Made by a program: the position numbers and the translations under genes. Under the pieces are notes generated by a model. That model had not been told where the DNA came from. It made no database searches and saw only the letters and a list, made by a program, of their open reading frames with translations. 64,000 nucleotides of DNA from Salinilacustrithrix sp003476595. Its GTDB lineage: Bacteria > Actinomycetota > Acidimicrobiia > Acidimicrobiales > Salinilacustritrichaceae. The DNA lies in NCBI GenBank assembly GCA_963972525.1, contig CAXAUZ010000005.1, positions 1-64,000 on the forward strand, read 5' to 3'. Shown piece by piece: positions 17,914 to 25,647 of this stretch (the stretch's first letter is position 1; each line of letters starts with the position of its first letter).

Positions 17914-18744
17914 TCAGGCGGCGATGCCGGCCTCGTAGCGGGCACGCCACTCCTCGAGCAGTTCGACGGTGTCGTGGTCGTCGGGGTGGAAGCCCTTGCG
18001 GTTGTAGTCGAGCAGCCGGGTGATGACGTCGCGCTGGAAGAACGGGTGGGTGCGCAGGCCGAGGAGGCTCTTGGGCAGGCGGCGCCAGGCCGAGCGATCC
18101 TGGGCGACGGAGACCGTCACGGCGCCGGTCATGATCGCCAGGAAGGCGAAGTGCACGGCGAACATGGTGGCGACCCGCTCGACGTGGTTGCCGCTGACCT
18201 CCTCGTAGACGTCGAAGGCGACCGACTTGTGCTCCGTCTCCTCGAGGGCGTGCCAGGTGAACAGGGCCCGCACCTCGTCGGTGGCGAACTCGGCCCGGGC
18301 GGCGTCGTCGCGCAGCAGCGCCTCGGCCAGCGTGGCCGTGTAGTGCTCGAGCGCGGCGGTGACGGCGAGCTGGTGGCTCTTCGGGGTCGTCTTGTGCAGG
18401 AAGGCGAGGAAACGCTTCACGAGGCGGTCGACGCCGAGGGTCGGGTACCCGAGCTCGGCCAGCTGGTCGTTGAAGTCGCGGTGCTCGCGGCCGTGGATGG
18501 CCTCCTGGCCGATGAACCCCTTCACCTGCTTGGACAGCTCCGGGTCGTCGATGCGGTCGCGGTAGGCCCGGACGCTGCGGACGAAGAAGTCCTCACCCTC
18601 GGGGAAGACCGAGGAGAGCATGGCGGCGATGTGGCTGCGCATCGGGTCATCGGCCACGAAGTGCTTGGGGAGGGGCTGCTCGTGGTCGATGCCGGGCCGG
18701 CGGACGGTGATGTCGCGGCTGGGGATGGGGGTCGTGGTGGTCAT
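17914..18744 (-). CDS. PF10118-type metal-dependent hydrolase family protein
   Basis: A 276-aa protein of the poorly characterised 'predicted metal-dependent hydrolase' family. It is mostly helical and carries paired acidic/histidine motifs that look like a ferritin-like di-metal site: FIGQEAIHGREH near the middle and WHALEETEHKSVAFDVYEE later. One hydrophobic stretch (FAVHFAFLAIMTGAVTVSV) may touch the membrane. The ATG at 18744 has a GGGAG ribosome site about 10 nt upstream. A TATCCT -10-like element lies at 18791-18796, giving a leader of about 40 nt. Function is unknown. A TetR gene follows downstream. Confidence 0.82.
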   Translation of the reverse strand: MTTTTPIPSRDITVRRPGIDHEQPLPKHFVADDPMRSHIAAMLSSVFPEGEDFFVRSVRAYRDRIDDPELSKQVKGFIGQEAIHGREHRDFNDQLAELGYPTLGVDRLVKRFLAFLHKTTPKSHQLAVTAALEHYTATLAEALLRDDAARAEFATDEVRALFTWHALEETEHKSVAFDVYEEVSGNHVERVATMFAVHFAFLAIMTGAVTVSVAQDRSAWRRLPKSLLGLRTHPFFQRDVITRLLDYNRKGFHPDDHDTVELLEEWRARYEAGIAA

Positions 18745-18790
18745 CGGTCGTGCTCCCGTGGTGGTGGGCAAGAAATTGGCTACCGGGCGT

Positions 18791-18796
18791 AGGATA
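18791..18796 (-). promoter_or_regulatory. Candidate -10 element for the PF10118-type gene
   Basis: On the minus strand the sequence reads TATCCT within an unusually AT-rich patch (18770-18810), about 47 nt upstream of the ATG. An imperfect direct repeat ACGAAAGGG/ACGAAAGCA lies just upstream. This is one of few leadered promoters visible in the window. Confidence 0.4.
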
Positions 18797-18879
18797 AATG
18801 CTTTCGTCCCTTTCGTACAGGGTCCCTGCCCGGTTTCCGGTGTGACATGTACCGCTGGTAACCCCAGTAGCGTGGCGAG

Positions 18880-19596
18880 GTGCCGCATCCCGCCGAGGTC
18901 GACCCCCGCCTCCAGGCGCACCTGCGCTCCTGGCTCGGTGCGTGGCCCCCGACCCGACCGGTGCACGTCGTGGGATCCGAGCGCCGGGTCGAACCGGGTT
19001 GGGACGGCGCGGTCCGGGCGCTGAACGGCGTGGCCACGCCCGATGGTGCGGTGGTGTCCGTGCCGCCGGACGCCCAAGCGAAGGTCGCGGCCGCCGTCGA
19101 GGAGCTCGAAGCCGACGGCGTCGACGACGTGCTGGCTGCGCTCGGCGAGCGCCTGGCGGACCTGCTCGACCTCCCCGGTGCCCGGTACGGCGCCGGCGTG
19201 TTTCGCTGGTCGACCGAGCCCACCGAGTCCGACGACCCCGGGACGTGGCTGCCCCGCGACGACCCGCGGGTGCCCGCGTGGCTCCACCCCTTCAACGGCG
19301 ACGTGCTGGTGGCCCTGGTCGACGACGGCTCGGCGGCGGCCGGCATCGGTCGCAAGCAGCACGACGCCCACGGTCACGAGCTGGCGGTGGTCACCGAGGA
19401 AGCCCATCGCGGCCAGGGGTTCGCCCGCCGCCTCGTCACCCAGGCCGCCCGGCGGGTGCTGGCCGACGGTGCCGTGCCGGTCTACCTGCACGCCGAGAGC
19501 AACGTCGCCTCGGCCCGCACCGCGGATGCCAGCGGGTTCCCGGACGTCGGCTGGCGCATCCTCGGCCTGTTCGGCGGCGCCGCCGGGACCCCCTGA
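18880..19596 (+). CDS. GNAT-family N-acetyltransferase
   Basis: A 238-aa protein with a C-terminal GNAT fold (about residues 140-230). Acetyl-CoA motif A is seen in ELAVVTEEAHRGQGFARRLV, followed by AARRVLADGAVPVYLHAESN and the final VGWRILGLFG strand. The N-terminal 130 residues look like the extra region of GCN5-like proteins with a second degenerate domain. The acceptor is unknown. The GTG start is preceded by TAGCGT at a 6-nt distance with no Shine-Dalgarno. The stop is 1 nt before the next start, so the glycosylase gene is co-transcribed. Confidence 0.85.
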   Translation: MPHPAEVDPRLQAHLRSWLGAWPPTRPVHVVGSERRVEPGWDGAVRALNGVATPDGAVVSVPPDAQAKVAAAVEELEADGVDDVLAALGERLADLLDLPGARYGAGVFRWSTEPTESDDPGTWLPRDDPRVPAWLHPFNGDVLVALVDDGSAAAGIGRKQHDAHGHELAVVTEEAHRGQGFARRLVTQAARRVLADGAVPVYLHAESNVASARTADASGFPDVGWRILGLFGGAAGTP

Positions 19597-19597
19597 C

Positions 19598-20383
19598 GTG
19601 CCTGAGGGCGACACGATCCACCGGGCGGCGATCCGCATGCGCCCCGCACTCGCCGGCCACGTCCTGACCCGCTTCGACGCACCCCGCCTGGTCGGGGACC
19701 GGCCAGCGCTCGGCGAGCGCATCGACGACGTGGAGGCCCGGGGCAAGCACCTGCTCGTCCACTTCGACGGCGGACTCACCCTCCGCACGCACATGAAGAT
19801 GACCGGCTCCTGGCACCTGTACCGGGACGGCGAGCGGTGGCGGAAGGGCGCCCACCTCGCTCGGGCGGTGGTGGGCGCCGACGGCGGGTGGCTCGGCGTG
19901 TGCTTCCAGGCACCGGTGGTCGAGACCTACCACCGCGCCGCCGGCGAGCCGCTCCCGCTCGCCACCCTCGGCCCCGACCTCACCGCCCCCGATCCCGACC
20001 TCGACGCCGCCGTCGCCCGCGCCGCCCTCGCCGCGCCCGGCACCGAGCTGGCCGACGCGCTCCTCGACCAGCGGATCGCCGCCGGCATCGGCAACGTCTA
20101 CAAGTCCGAGGTCTGCTTCCTGCACGGCCTCGACCCGTTCACGCCGCTCGCCGCCGTGCCCCCCGAGGATCTGCACCGGGTGCTCGACACCTCCCACCGC
20201 CTGCTCGTCGCCAACCTCGGCCGCACCCGTCGGGTCACCTACCGCGACGGCGTCGCCGTCTACGGCCGGCGAGGTCAGCCGTGCTTCCGCTGCGGGTCGG
20301 TCGTCCGCATGCGCCGCCAGGGCGAGATGGCCCGCTCCACCTACTGGTGCCCCACCTGCCAACCCGCACACACCCCCGCCTGA
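19598..20383 (+). CDS. nei: Endonuclease VIII-type DNA glycosylase (Fpg/Nei family)
   Basis: A 261-aa base-excision repair glycosylase/AP lyase. After removal of the start residue the chain begins PEGDTIHRAA: the N-terminal proline is the nucleophile and the glutamate after it the general acid. The mid-protein GIGNVYKSEVCFLHGLDPFT is the helix-two-turn-helix. A C-terminal zinc finger is complete (CFRCGS, then WCPTCQ). Sequence features fit the actinobacterial Nei group more than Fpg. It follows the GNAT gene by 1 nt. A 52-nt hairpin repeat begins 3 nt after the stop and could end the transcript. Confidence 0.93.
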   Translation: MPEGDTIHRAAIRMRPALAGHVLTRFDAPRLVGDRPALGERIDDVEARGKHLLVHFDGGLTLRTHMKMTGSWHLYRDGERWRKGAHLARAVVGADGGWLGVCFQAPVVETYHRAAGEPLPLATLGPDLTAPDPDLDAAVARAALAAPGTELADALLDQRIAAGIGNVYKSEVCFLHGLDPFTPLAAVPPEDLHRVLDTSHRLLVANLGRTRRVTYRDGVAVYGRRGQPCFRCGSVVRMRRQGEMARSTYWCPTCQPAHTPA

Positions 20384-20385
20384 GA

Positions 20386-20437
20386 CGTTCTGGCCTACAT
20401 CCGACCCGCCATACGGTGTTCGATGTAGGCCAGAACG
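20386..20437. repeat. 52-nt hairpin repeat, copy 1 (upstream of NDH-2)
   Basis: Perfect 16-nt inverted arms CGTTCTGGCCTACATC and its complement enclose a 20-nt loop. A second copy with identical arms lies at 21769-21820, and the loops differ at 4 of 20 positions. The pair brackets exactly the NDH-2 gene. It could act as a terminator, or as a mobile or REP-like palindromic unit. Confidence 0.9.
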
Positions 20438-20461
20438 GAAATGGGGGTTGGCGTCGGCGAC

Positions 20462-20485
20462 ACTTCGTGAAACCATTCACGAAGT
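20462..20485. promoter_or_regulatory. Perfect palindrome, candidate Rex operator at NDH-2
   Basis: ACTTCGTGAA, four bases ACCA, then TTCACGAAGT is a perfect 10-bp inverted repeat. Its core GTGAA-N4-TTCAC is the core of operators bound by the redox sensor Rex, which represses ndh and other respiratory genes in actinobacteria and firmicutes when NADH is high. The flanks (C/G rather than T/A) deviate from the usual consensus. It ends on the candidate GTG start at 20484. Confidence 0.5.
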
Positions 20486-21767
20486 GCGAGATCCCCACCA
20501 GCGTCCGAAGGTCGTCGTCGTCGGCGCCGGGTTCGGTGGCCTGTCCGTGCTCCGGGGCCTGGCCGACCATCCCGTCGACGTCACCGTCGTGGACCGGAAC
20601 AACTTCCACACGTTCCTGCCGCTGCTCTACCAGGTGGCCACCAGCGGGTTGAACGCCGCCGACGTCGCCCACCCGATCCGGGCCATCGTCGCCCGTCACC
20701 GCAACATCGACGTCCGCCACGGCACCGTCGAGGGCGTGGACTGGGACCGCCACGAGGTGCAGGTCGCCGGTCAGGCCCCGCTCCCGTTCGACCACCTGGT
20801 GCTGGCCGCCGGCTCCACCGCCAACGACTTCGGCATCCCCGGCGTGGCCGAGCACGGCTACCCGCTCTACACCCTCGACGACGCCGCCCGGCTGCGGAAC
20901 CGGGTGCTCGAGCGCTTCGAGGCCGCTGCCCTCGACCAGTCCCTCATCGACGACGGGGCCCTCACCTTCGCCATCGTCGGCGGCGGCCCCACCGGGGTGG
21001 AGACGGCCGGCGCCCTCGCCGAGCTGTTCGACAAGGTCCTGCGCGACGACTTCCACACCCTCCCGGTGCAGCGGGCCCGGGTGGTGCTGATCGAGATGGC
21101 CGACTCCCTCCTCACGCCCTTCGGCACCCGCAGCCGCGACCACGCCCTCGACGCGCTCCGCCGTCGGGGCGTGGAGGTGCGGCTGTCGACCCGAGTGTCG
21201 TCGGTCGGCGACGACCACGTCGTGCTCGACGGTGGCGAGCGGCTGCCCGCCCACACCCTCGTCTGGGCCGCCGGCGTGCAGGCCAACCCGCTCGCCCGCG
21301 TGCTCGGCGTGACGCAGGGACCGGGCGGCCGGATCGTCGTGGACCGCGACCTCTCCGTCCCGGACCGTCCCGGCCTGTGGGTCATCGGCGACCTCGCCCA
21401 CACGCCGGGCGCCGTCGAGGACGGCGGCGCCGCGCCCCAGCTGGCGCCGGCGGCCATGCAGGCCGGGGAGCTGGTCGCCGCCAACGTCCTGCGCACGGTC
21501 GCCGGCGAGCCGACCCAGCCGTTCCGCTACCGCGACAAGGGGACCATGGCCACCATCGGTCGCCGGTCGGCCGTGGCGGAGATCCCCGGCGTGCCGATCC
21601 TGGTCGGTTCCATCGCCTGGGCCGCCTGGCTCGTCCTGCACCTCGTGATGCTCATCGGGTTCCGCAACCGGCTGTCCGTGCTCGTCAACTGGGCGTGGAA
21701 CTACCTCACCTGGGACCGCGGACCGCGCCTGATCTTCGGCCCGGGCGCCGACCCGCCGCGCAACTGA
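20484..21767 (+). CDS. ndh: Type II NADH dehydrogenase (NDH-2)
   Basis: A 427-aa single-subunit NADH:quinone oxidoreductase that feeds electrons to the membrane quinone pool without pumping protons. The FAD motif is VVVVGAGFGGLSVLRGL at the N-terminus, the NADH motif is FAIVGGGPTGVETAGALAE near residue 170, and the third conserved block is GLWVIGDLAH. The C-terminal hydrophobic IAWAAWLVLHLVMLIGF and amphipathic tail anchor it to the membrane. I prefer the GTG at 20484, because homologues start shortly before the FAD motif. A TTG at 20448 would add 12 residues encoded by the palindrome. The gene stands alone between two copies of a hairpin repeat. Confidence 0.93.
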   Translation: MRDPHQRPKVVVVGAGFGGLSVLRGLADHPVDVTVVDRNNFHTFLPLLYQVATSGLNAADVAHPIRAIVARHRNIDVRHGTVEGVDWDRHEVQVAGQAPLPFDHLVLAAGSTANDFGIPGVAEHGYPLYTLDDAARLRNRVLERFEAAALDQSLIDDGALTFAIVGGGPTGVETAGALAELFDKVLRDDFHTLPVQRARVVLIEMADSLLTPFGTRSRDHALDALRRRGVEVRLSTRVSSVGDDHVVLDGGERLPAHTLVWAAGVQANPLARVLGVTQGPGGRIVVDRDLSVPDRPGLWVIGDLAHTPGAVEDGGAAPQLAPAAMQAGELVAANVLRTVAGEPTQPFRYRDKGTMATIGRRSAVAEIPGVPILVGSIAWAAWLVLHLVMLIGFRNRLSVLVNWAWNYLTWDRGPRLIFGPGADPPRN

Positions 21768-21768
21768 T

Positions 21769-21820
21769 CGTTCTGGCCTACATCCGACCCCACATGCGGG
21801 GTTCGATGTAGGCCAGAACG
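21769..21820. repeat. 52-nt hairpin repeat, copy 2 (downstream of NDH-2)
   Basis: It has the same 16-nt arms as copy 1 at 20386-20437. The loop here can pair further (CCCC with GGGG), extending the helix. It starts 1 nt after the NDH-2 stop and ends 10 nt before the stop of the convergent PPOX gene, so it may serve as a bidirectional terminator. Confidence 0.9.
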
Positions 21821-21830
21821 ACTACCAGCT

Positions 21831-22226
21831 TCAGGAGCGGCCGAGGATGCGGTCGACGCGGATCTCGATGACCGAGCGGTCTTCGCGGGACTTGGGCTCG
21901 CGGTAGCGCTGGGCGTAGCGGGCCTCCGCGTCTCGGCACGCCTCGGGATCGGTGACCGCGGTGGCCGGCCCCTCCAGCGACAGCCAGCGCCCGCCGTCGA
22001 CCTGGCAGACCACGGCCCGCCCGCCGGGTTGGCCGGCCACGTTGCGGTGCTTCTTGGAGGCGTCCCAGGTGATGACCCGGGCGATGCCGGCGTCGTGGTC
22101 CCAGGTGAACCCCACCGCCACGACGTGCGGGGACCCGTCGGGCCGCAGCGTGGTCAGCGTGGCGAGGTGCCGCTCGGCGAGGAAGGCGAGGTCGTCATCG
22201 GTGAGGTCGGCGGGGGTGCGGGCCAT
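21831..22226 (-). CDS. PPOX-class F420-dependent oxidoreductase/biliverdin reductase-like protein
   Basis: A 131-aa split beta-barrel flavin/deazaflavin protein. The start DLAFLAERHLATLTTLRPDG and the following SPHVVAVGFTWD match PPOX-class F420 proteins (FDOR-B type), dimeric reductases that bind F420 or FMN. KKHRNVAGQPGGRAVVCQV and the downstream SLEGPATAV are the second strand set. The substrate is unknown. The ATG is chosen because CAGGCT lies 6 nt upstream, and the longer frame to 22484 overlaps the FtsX gene. It is transcribed toward NDH-2 and ends at its hairpin repeat. Confidence 0.87.
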   Translation of the reverse strand: MARTPADLTDDDLAFLAERHLATLTTLRPDGSPHVVAVGFTWDHDAGIARVITWDASKKHRNVAGQPGGRAVVCQVDGGRWLSLEGPATAVTDPEACRDAEARYAQRYREPKSREDRSVIEIRVDRILGRS

Positions 22227-22246
22227 CGGGTCAGCCTGGCACCCGC

Positions 22247-24829
22247 CTACTCCATCGCGATCGCGTCCAGGACGTCGAGGCGGGCGGCCCGCCGGGCCGG
22301 GCGGATGGAGGCGATGACGCCGAGCGCACCCGCGACCAGCACGACCACGACCAGCTGGCTGACCGGCACCCTGAACCGCGTCAGCCCGAAGGACTCGAGC
22401 GAGCGCACCAGGGCCGAGCTCACGACCAGCCCGAGCGCCAGGCCGACGAACGTGCCCAGCACCGAGATGAGCACGGCCTCCCACCGCACCGCCGACCGCA
22501 GCTGCGAGCGGGTCATGCCCACGGCGCGCAGCAGGCCGAGCTCGCGGGTGCGCTCGTGGATCGACAGCGACAGCGTGTTGGCGATGCCGATCATGGCGAT
22601 GATCACCGACAGGGCGAGCAGCGCGTTCACCAGCGTCAGGAAGCTCGTGATCTGGTCGGTGAGGCTGCCGATGAACCCGTCGCGGTCGAGCACGTCGATG
22701 GCGGGCACGCCGGCGAGCGCAGCCTCGACGTCAGCCCGCACCACGTCGACGTCGGCCCCGTCCGAGACGGTGGCGATCACCTGCACCAGCTGGCGCTCGG
22801 TGACCAGGCGGTCGTAGTCGGCGGTGTCGATCGACCAGAAGCCGAGCAGCGTGAGGTCGTCGGACAGCGCCCGGACCTCGAGCTGCACCGACTGGCCGCC
22901 CGTGCCGGTGAGCAGCACCACGTCGCCCACGCCGATGCCGTTGTCCTCGGCAACGCCCACGTCGACGAGGACGCCGCCGGGCCCGAGGTCGGTCACCTCG
23001 CCGACGGCCATGCGGGCGTCGAAGGCCTGGGACAGCGTGGCGGGGTCGACCGACTGGACGAACTGCGTCCCGGCCCGCCCGTCCGGGTACGTGACCTGGG
23101 CCTGGGTGAACCCGATGCGCGAGGTCGTCTCCACGCCGTCGACGGCGGCGATCGTGTCTGCGACGGCCGGCGGGAACCCGCCCGGGGGACCGAACCCGCT
23201 CGCCTCGGACTGGATGATGAGGTCGCCGGTGAAGCCCCGCTCGACCTCGGCGACCACCGATTCGCGGGCGGAGGCGGCGAAGACGGTGATGAACCCGATG
23301 AGCGCCACGCCGATCAGCAGCGCCGACGCGGTGGCCGACGTGCGCTTGGGGCTCCGGGCTGCGTTCTCGGTGGCGAGCACCCCGGTGATGCCGCGGAGGC
23401 GGGGGAGCGCGGCGCCGAGGATCCGCACGCTGGGCTCGGCGAGGACCGGGCCGATCACGATCGCGCCGACGATGAGGGCGAGGGCACCGAGGCCCACGGT
23501 GGCCACGTCGGGCTCGTCCACCCGCCAGGCCGACGACAGCGACCAGCCGCCGAGGGCGAGGAGCAGCACGCCGGCGGCGATGCGGGGCTTGGACGCGCCG
23601 GAGCGGTCGACGGCCACGTCGCGCAGCGCGGCGAGCGGCGGCACGCGGGTGGCCTGGATCGCCGGGACCACGGAGGCGAGGAGCGTGATGCCGAGCCCGA
23701 GGACCAGCGCGGTGACCACCGTGGTCGTGCTGATGACCAGGCCCGAGGTCGGCAGGTCGGCGCCCGAGGCCTCGAGGCCGGCGGTCACCGCGGTGGCGAG
23801 CGCGATGCCGCCGAGCAGGCCGAGCACCGCGGCCACCAGGCCGATGACGAGCGCCTCGAGCAGCACCGAGGTCAGCACCTGCCGTCGACCGGCGCCGATG
23901 GCCCGGAGCAGCGCCAGCTCCCGGGTGCGCTGCGCGACCAGGATCGCGAAGGTGTTGGCGATGATGAACGTGCCGACGAGCAGGGCGATGCCGGCGAAGA
24001 TCGACAGGAGCTGGCGGAAGAAGCCGAAGCCCTCCTGGATGTCGGATGCGTCCTGCTCGGCGGCCTCGGTGCCGGTGATGGCCTCGGCGGTGGGGGGCAG
24101 CACGGATGCCACCCGCTGGGTGAGGACCTCCTCGTCCACGGAGCCGTCGCCGGCGGCCAGCACCACCTGCGTTCGGCCCTCGAGGCCGGCCAGGCGCTGG
24201 GCCTCGGCCAGGGTGAAGTCGGCCGACACGGCCCCGGCCGCGGACTCGGCCTCGCCGAAGGTGAACGTGGCGACGAGGCGGTAGGTCGCCTCGCCCAGCT
24301 GGGACACGACCCGGACCTCGTCGCCGAGCTCGAAGCCGGCGTCCTCGGCGGCGGCGACGTTGAGGGCGATCTCGTCGTCGCTGCTCGGCGGCTCGCCCGT
24401 GGCGATGCGGTACGGGTTGAGGCGCTCGGACTCCACCCAGCTCTCGATCAGCGTCGGCGGCCCCGCCGATGCGCCGAGCGGTTCACCATCGGGGCCCAGG
24501 ACCCGGTTCTGCGAGCCGAAGCCGACGGTCTGGATGAACGGCTCGGCCACCTCGACGCCCTCGACCGCCGAGACCTCGTCGACCAACCCGATGTCCAGCA
24601 GCTCCCGGGCGTCCTGGCCGCCGAAGCCCCCGTCGAACAGTTCGACGCCCTGCACCTGCACGTCGACGCCGGACCGCGTCTCGCCGAAGAGGTCGGCGAA
24701 CACCTTGTCGATCGTGTCGGCGAACACGAAGGTGCCGGACATGAACGCCACGCCGAGCACGATGGCCAGGACGGTCGACACCAGGCGGCGCTTGTGCTCC
24801 CACAGCGAGCGGAGCGTGACCCGCCACAC
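22247..24829 (-). CDS. FtsX-like ABC transporter permease (MacB/LolC type, duplicated)
   Basis: An 860-aa membrane protein with two FtsX modules. A first transmembrane helix follows MWRVTLRSLWEHKRRL, then a large extracytoplasmic MacB-like domain (about 45-260), three helices, a spacer, and a second copy beginning TENAARSPKRTSATASALLIGV with its own periplasmic domain and three terminal helices. Such pairs export lipids, peptides or antibiotics or act mechanically at the envelope. The GTG start at 24829 lies 1 nt after the stop of the partner ATPase gene, so the two genes form one operon. Confidence 0.92.
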   Translation of the reverse strand: MWRVTLRSLWEHKRRLVSTVLAIVLGVAFMSGTFVFADTIDKVFADLFGETRSGVDVQVQGVELFDGGFGGQDARELLDIGLVDEVSAVEGVEVAEPFIQTVGFGSQNRVLGPDGEPLGASAGPPTLIESWVESERLNPYRIATGEPPSSDDEIALNVAAAEDAGFELGDEVRVVSQLGEATYRLVATFTFGEAESAAGAVSADFTLAEAQRLAGLEGRTQVVLAAGDGSVDEEVLTQRVASVLPPTAEAITGTEAAEQDASDIQEGFGFFRQLLSIFAGIALLVGTFIIANTFAILVAQRTRELALLRAIGAGRRQVLTSVLLEALVIGLVAAVLGLLGGIALATAVTAGLEASGADLPTSGLVISTTTVVTALVLGLGITLLASVVPAIQATRVPPLAALRDVAVDRSGASKPRIAAGVLLLALGGWSLSSAWRVDEPDVATVGLGALALIVGAIVIGPVLAEPSVRILGAALPRLRGITGVLATENAARSPKRTSATASALLIGVALIGFITVFAASARESVVAEVERGFTGDLIIQSEASGFGPPGGFPPAVADTIAAVDGVETTSRIGFTQAQVTYPDGRAGTQFVQSVDPATLSQAFDARMAVGEVTDLGPGGVLVDVGVAEDNGIGVGDVVLLTGTGGQSVQLEVRALSDDLTLLGFWSIDTADYDRLVTERQLVQVIATVSDGADVDVVRADVEAALAGVPAIDVLDRDGFIGSLTDQITSFLTLVNALLALSVIIAMIGIANTLSLSIHERTRELGLLRAVGMTRSQLRSAVRWEAVLISVLGTFVGLALGLVVSSALVRSLESFGLTRFRVPVSQLVVVVLVAGALGVIASIRPARRAARLDVLDAIAME

Positions 24830-24830
24830 G

Positions 24831-25583
24831 TCAGTCCCCGAACCGCTTCATGCGATCGAGCACCCGCTCGGCGGTGGGATCGGCCATCTCGTCGACGATG
24901 GCGCCGTCGGCCAGGAACAGGACGCGCTGCGCGTGCGACGCGGACTGCGGATCGTGGGTGACCATGACGATCGTCTGGCCGAGCTCGTCGACGGCGCCGC
25001 GCATGAAGTGCAGGATCTCCGCCGAGGTCGAGGAGTCCAGGTTGCCGGTGGGCTCGTCGGCGAACACGATCTCGGGCCGGCTGGCCAGCGCCCGGGCCAC
25101 GGCGACGCGCTGCTGCTGGCCGCCGGAGAGCTCGGCGGGGCGGTGGTCGAGGCGGTCGCCGAGGCCGACCGTGGCGACGACCTCGTCCACCCAGGACTGG
25201 TCGGGCTTCCGGCCGGCGAGGGCGAGCGGCAGGGTGATGTTCTCCCGGGCGTTCAGGGTCGGGATCAGGTTGAACGCCTGGAACACGAAGCCGATCCGGT
25301 CGCGGCGCAGCGTCGTCAGCTCCCTGTCCGTGAGCGTGGTGAGGTCCACGTCACCCACGAGCACGCGGCCGCTGGTGAGCGAGTCCAGCCCGGCCACGCA
25401 GTGCATCAGGGTCGATTTGCCCGAACCGGACGGGCCCATGATCGCCGTGAACCGCCCGGCGTCGAACGCGACGTCGACCTCGTCGAGGGCGGTGACGGCG
25501 GTGTCGCCGCTCCCGTAGACCTTCGTGGCCCGCTCGGTGCGGGCCGCGACGGTGGGGGGCGCAGGCGTCGGCGAGATCGACAT
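24831..25583 (-). CDS. ABC transporter ATP-binding protein (LolD/MacB type)
   Basis: A 250-aa ATPase partner of the FtsX permease. Walker A is MGPSGSGKSTL, the Q-loop VFQAFNLIPTLNA is typical of the MacB/LolD family, the signature is LSGGQQQRVAVARAL and Walker B is VFADEPTGNLDS, with the H-loop in VTHDPQSASHAQ. It starts at ATG 25583; TACCGT lies 7 nt upstream and there is no Shine-Dalgarno. It is divergent from the cyclase/AAA gene across 64 nt, so this space must hold both promoters. Confidence 0.93.
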   Translation of the reverse strand: MSISPTPAPPTVAARTERATKVYGSGDTAVTALDEVDVAFDAGRFTAIMGPSGSGKSTLMHCVAGLDSLTSGRVLVGDVDLTTLTDRELTTLRRDRIGFVFQAFNLIPTLNARENITLPLALAGRKPDQSWVDEVVATVGLGDRLDHRPAELSGGQQQRVAVARALASRPEIVFADEPTGNLDSSTSAEILHFMRGAVDELGQTIVMVTHDPQSASHAQRVLFLADGAIVDEMADPTAERVLDRMKRFGD

Positions 25584-25647
25584 TCCTGACACGGTACGGG
25601 TCAGATGTCCCGCCGGGCACCGACTTCCCCGGCCGTAGACTGCGGTC

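Noticed and set aside
17844..17945. N-terminal extension of the TetR gene to 17945
   Set aside because: The extension overlaps the end of the neighbouring PF10118-type gene and reads as a Pro/Arg-rich disordered leader; the GTG at 17843 gives a normal TetR N-terminus.
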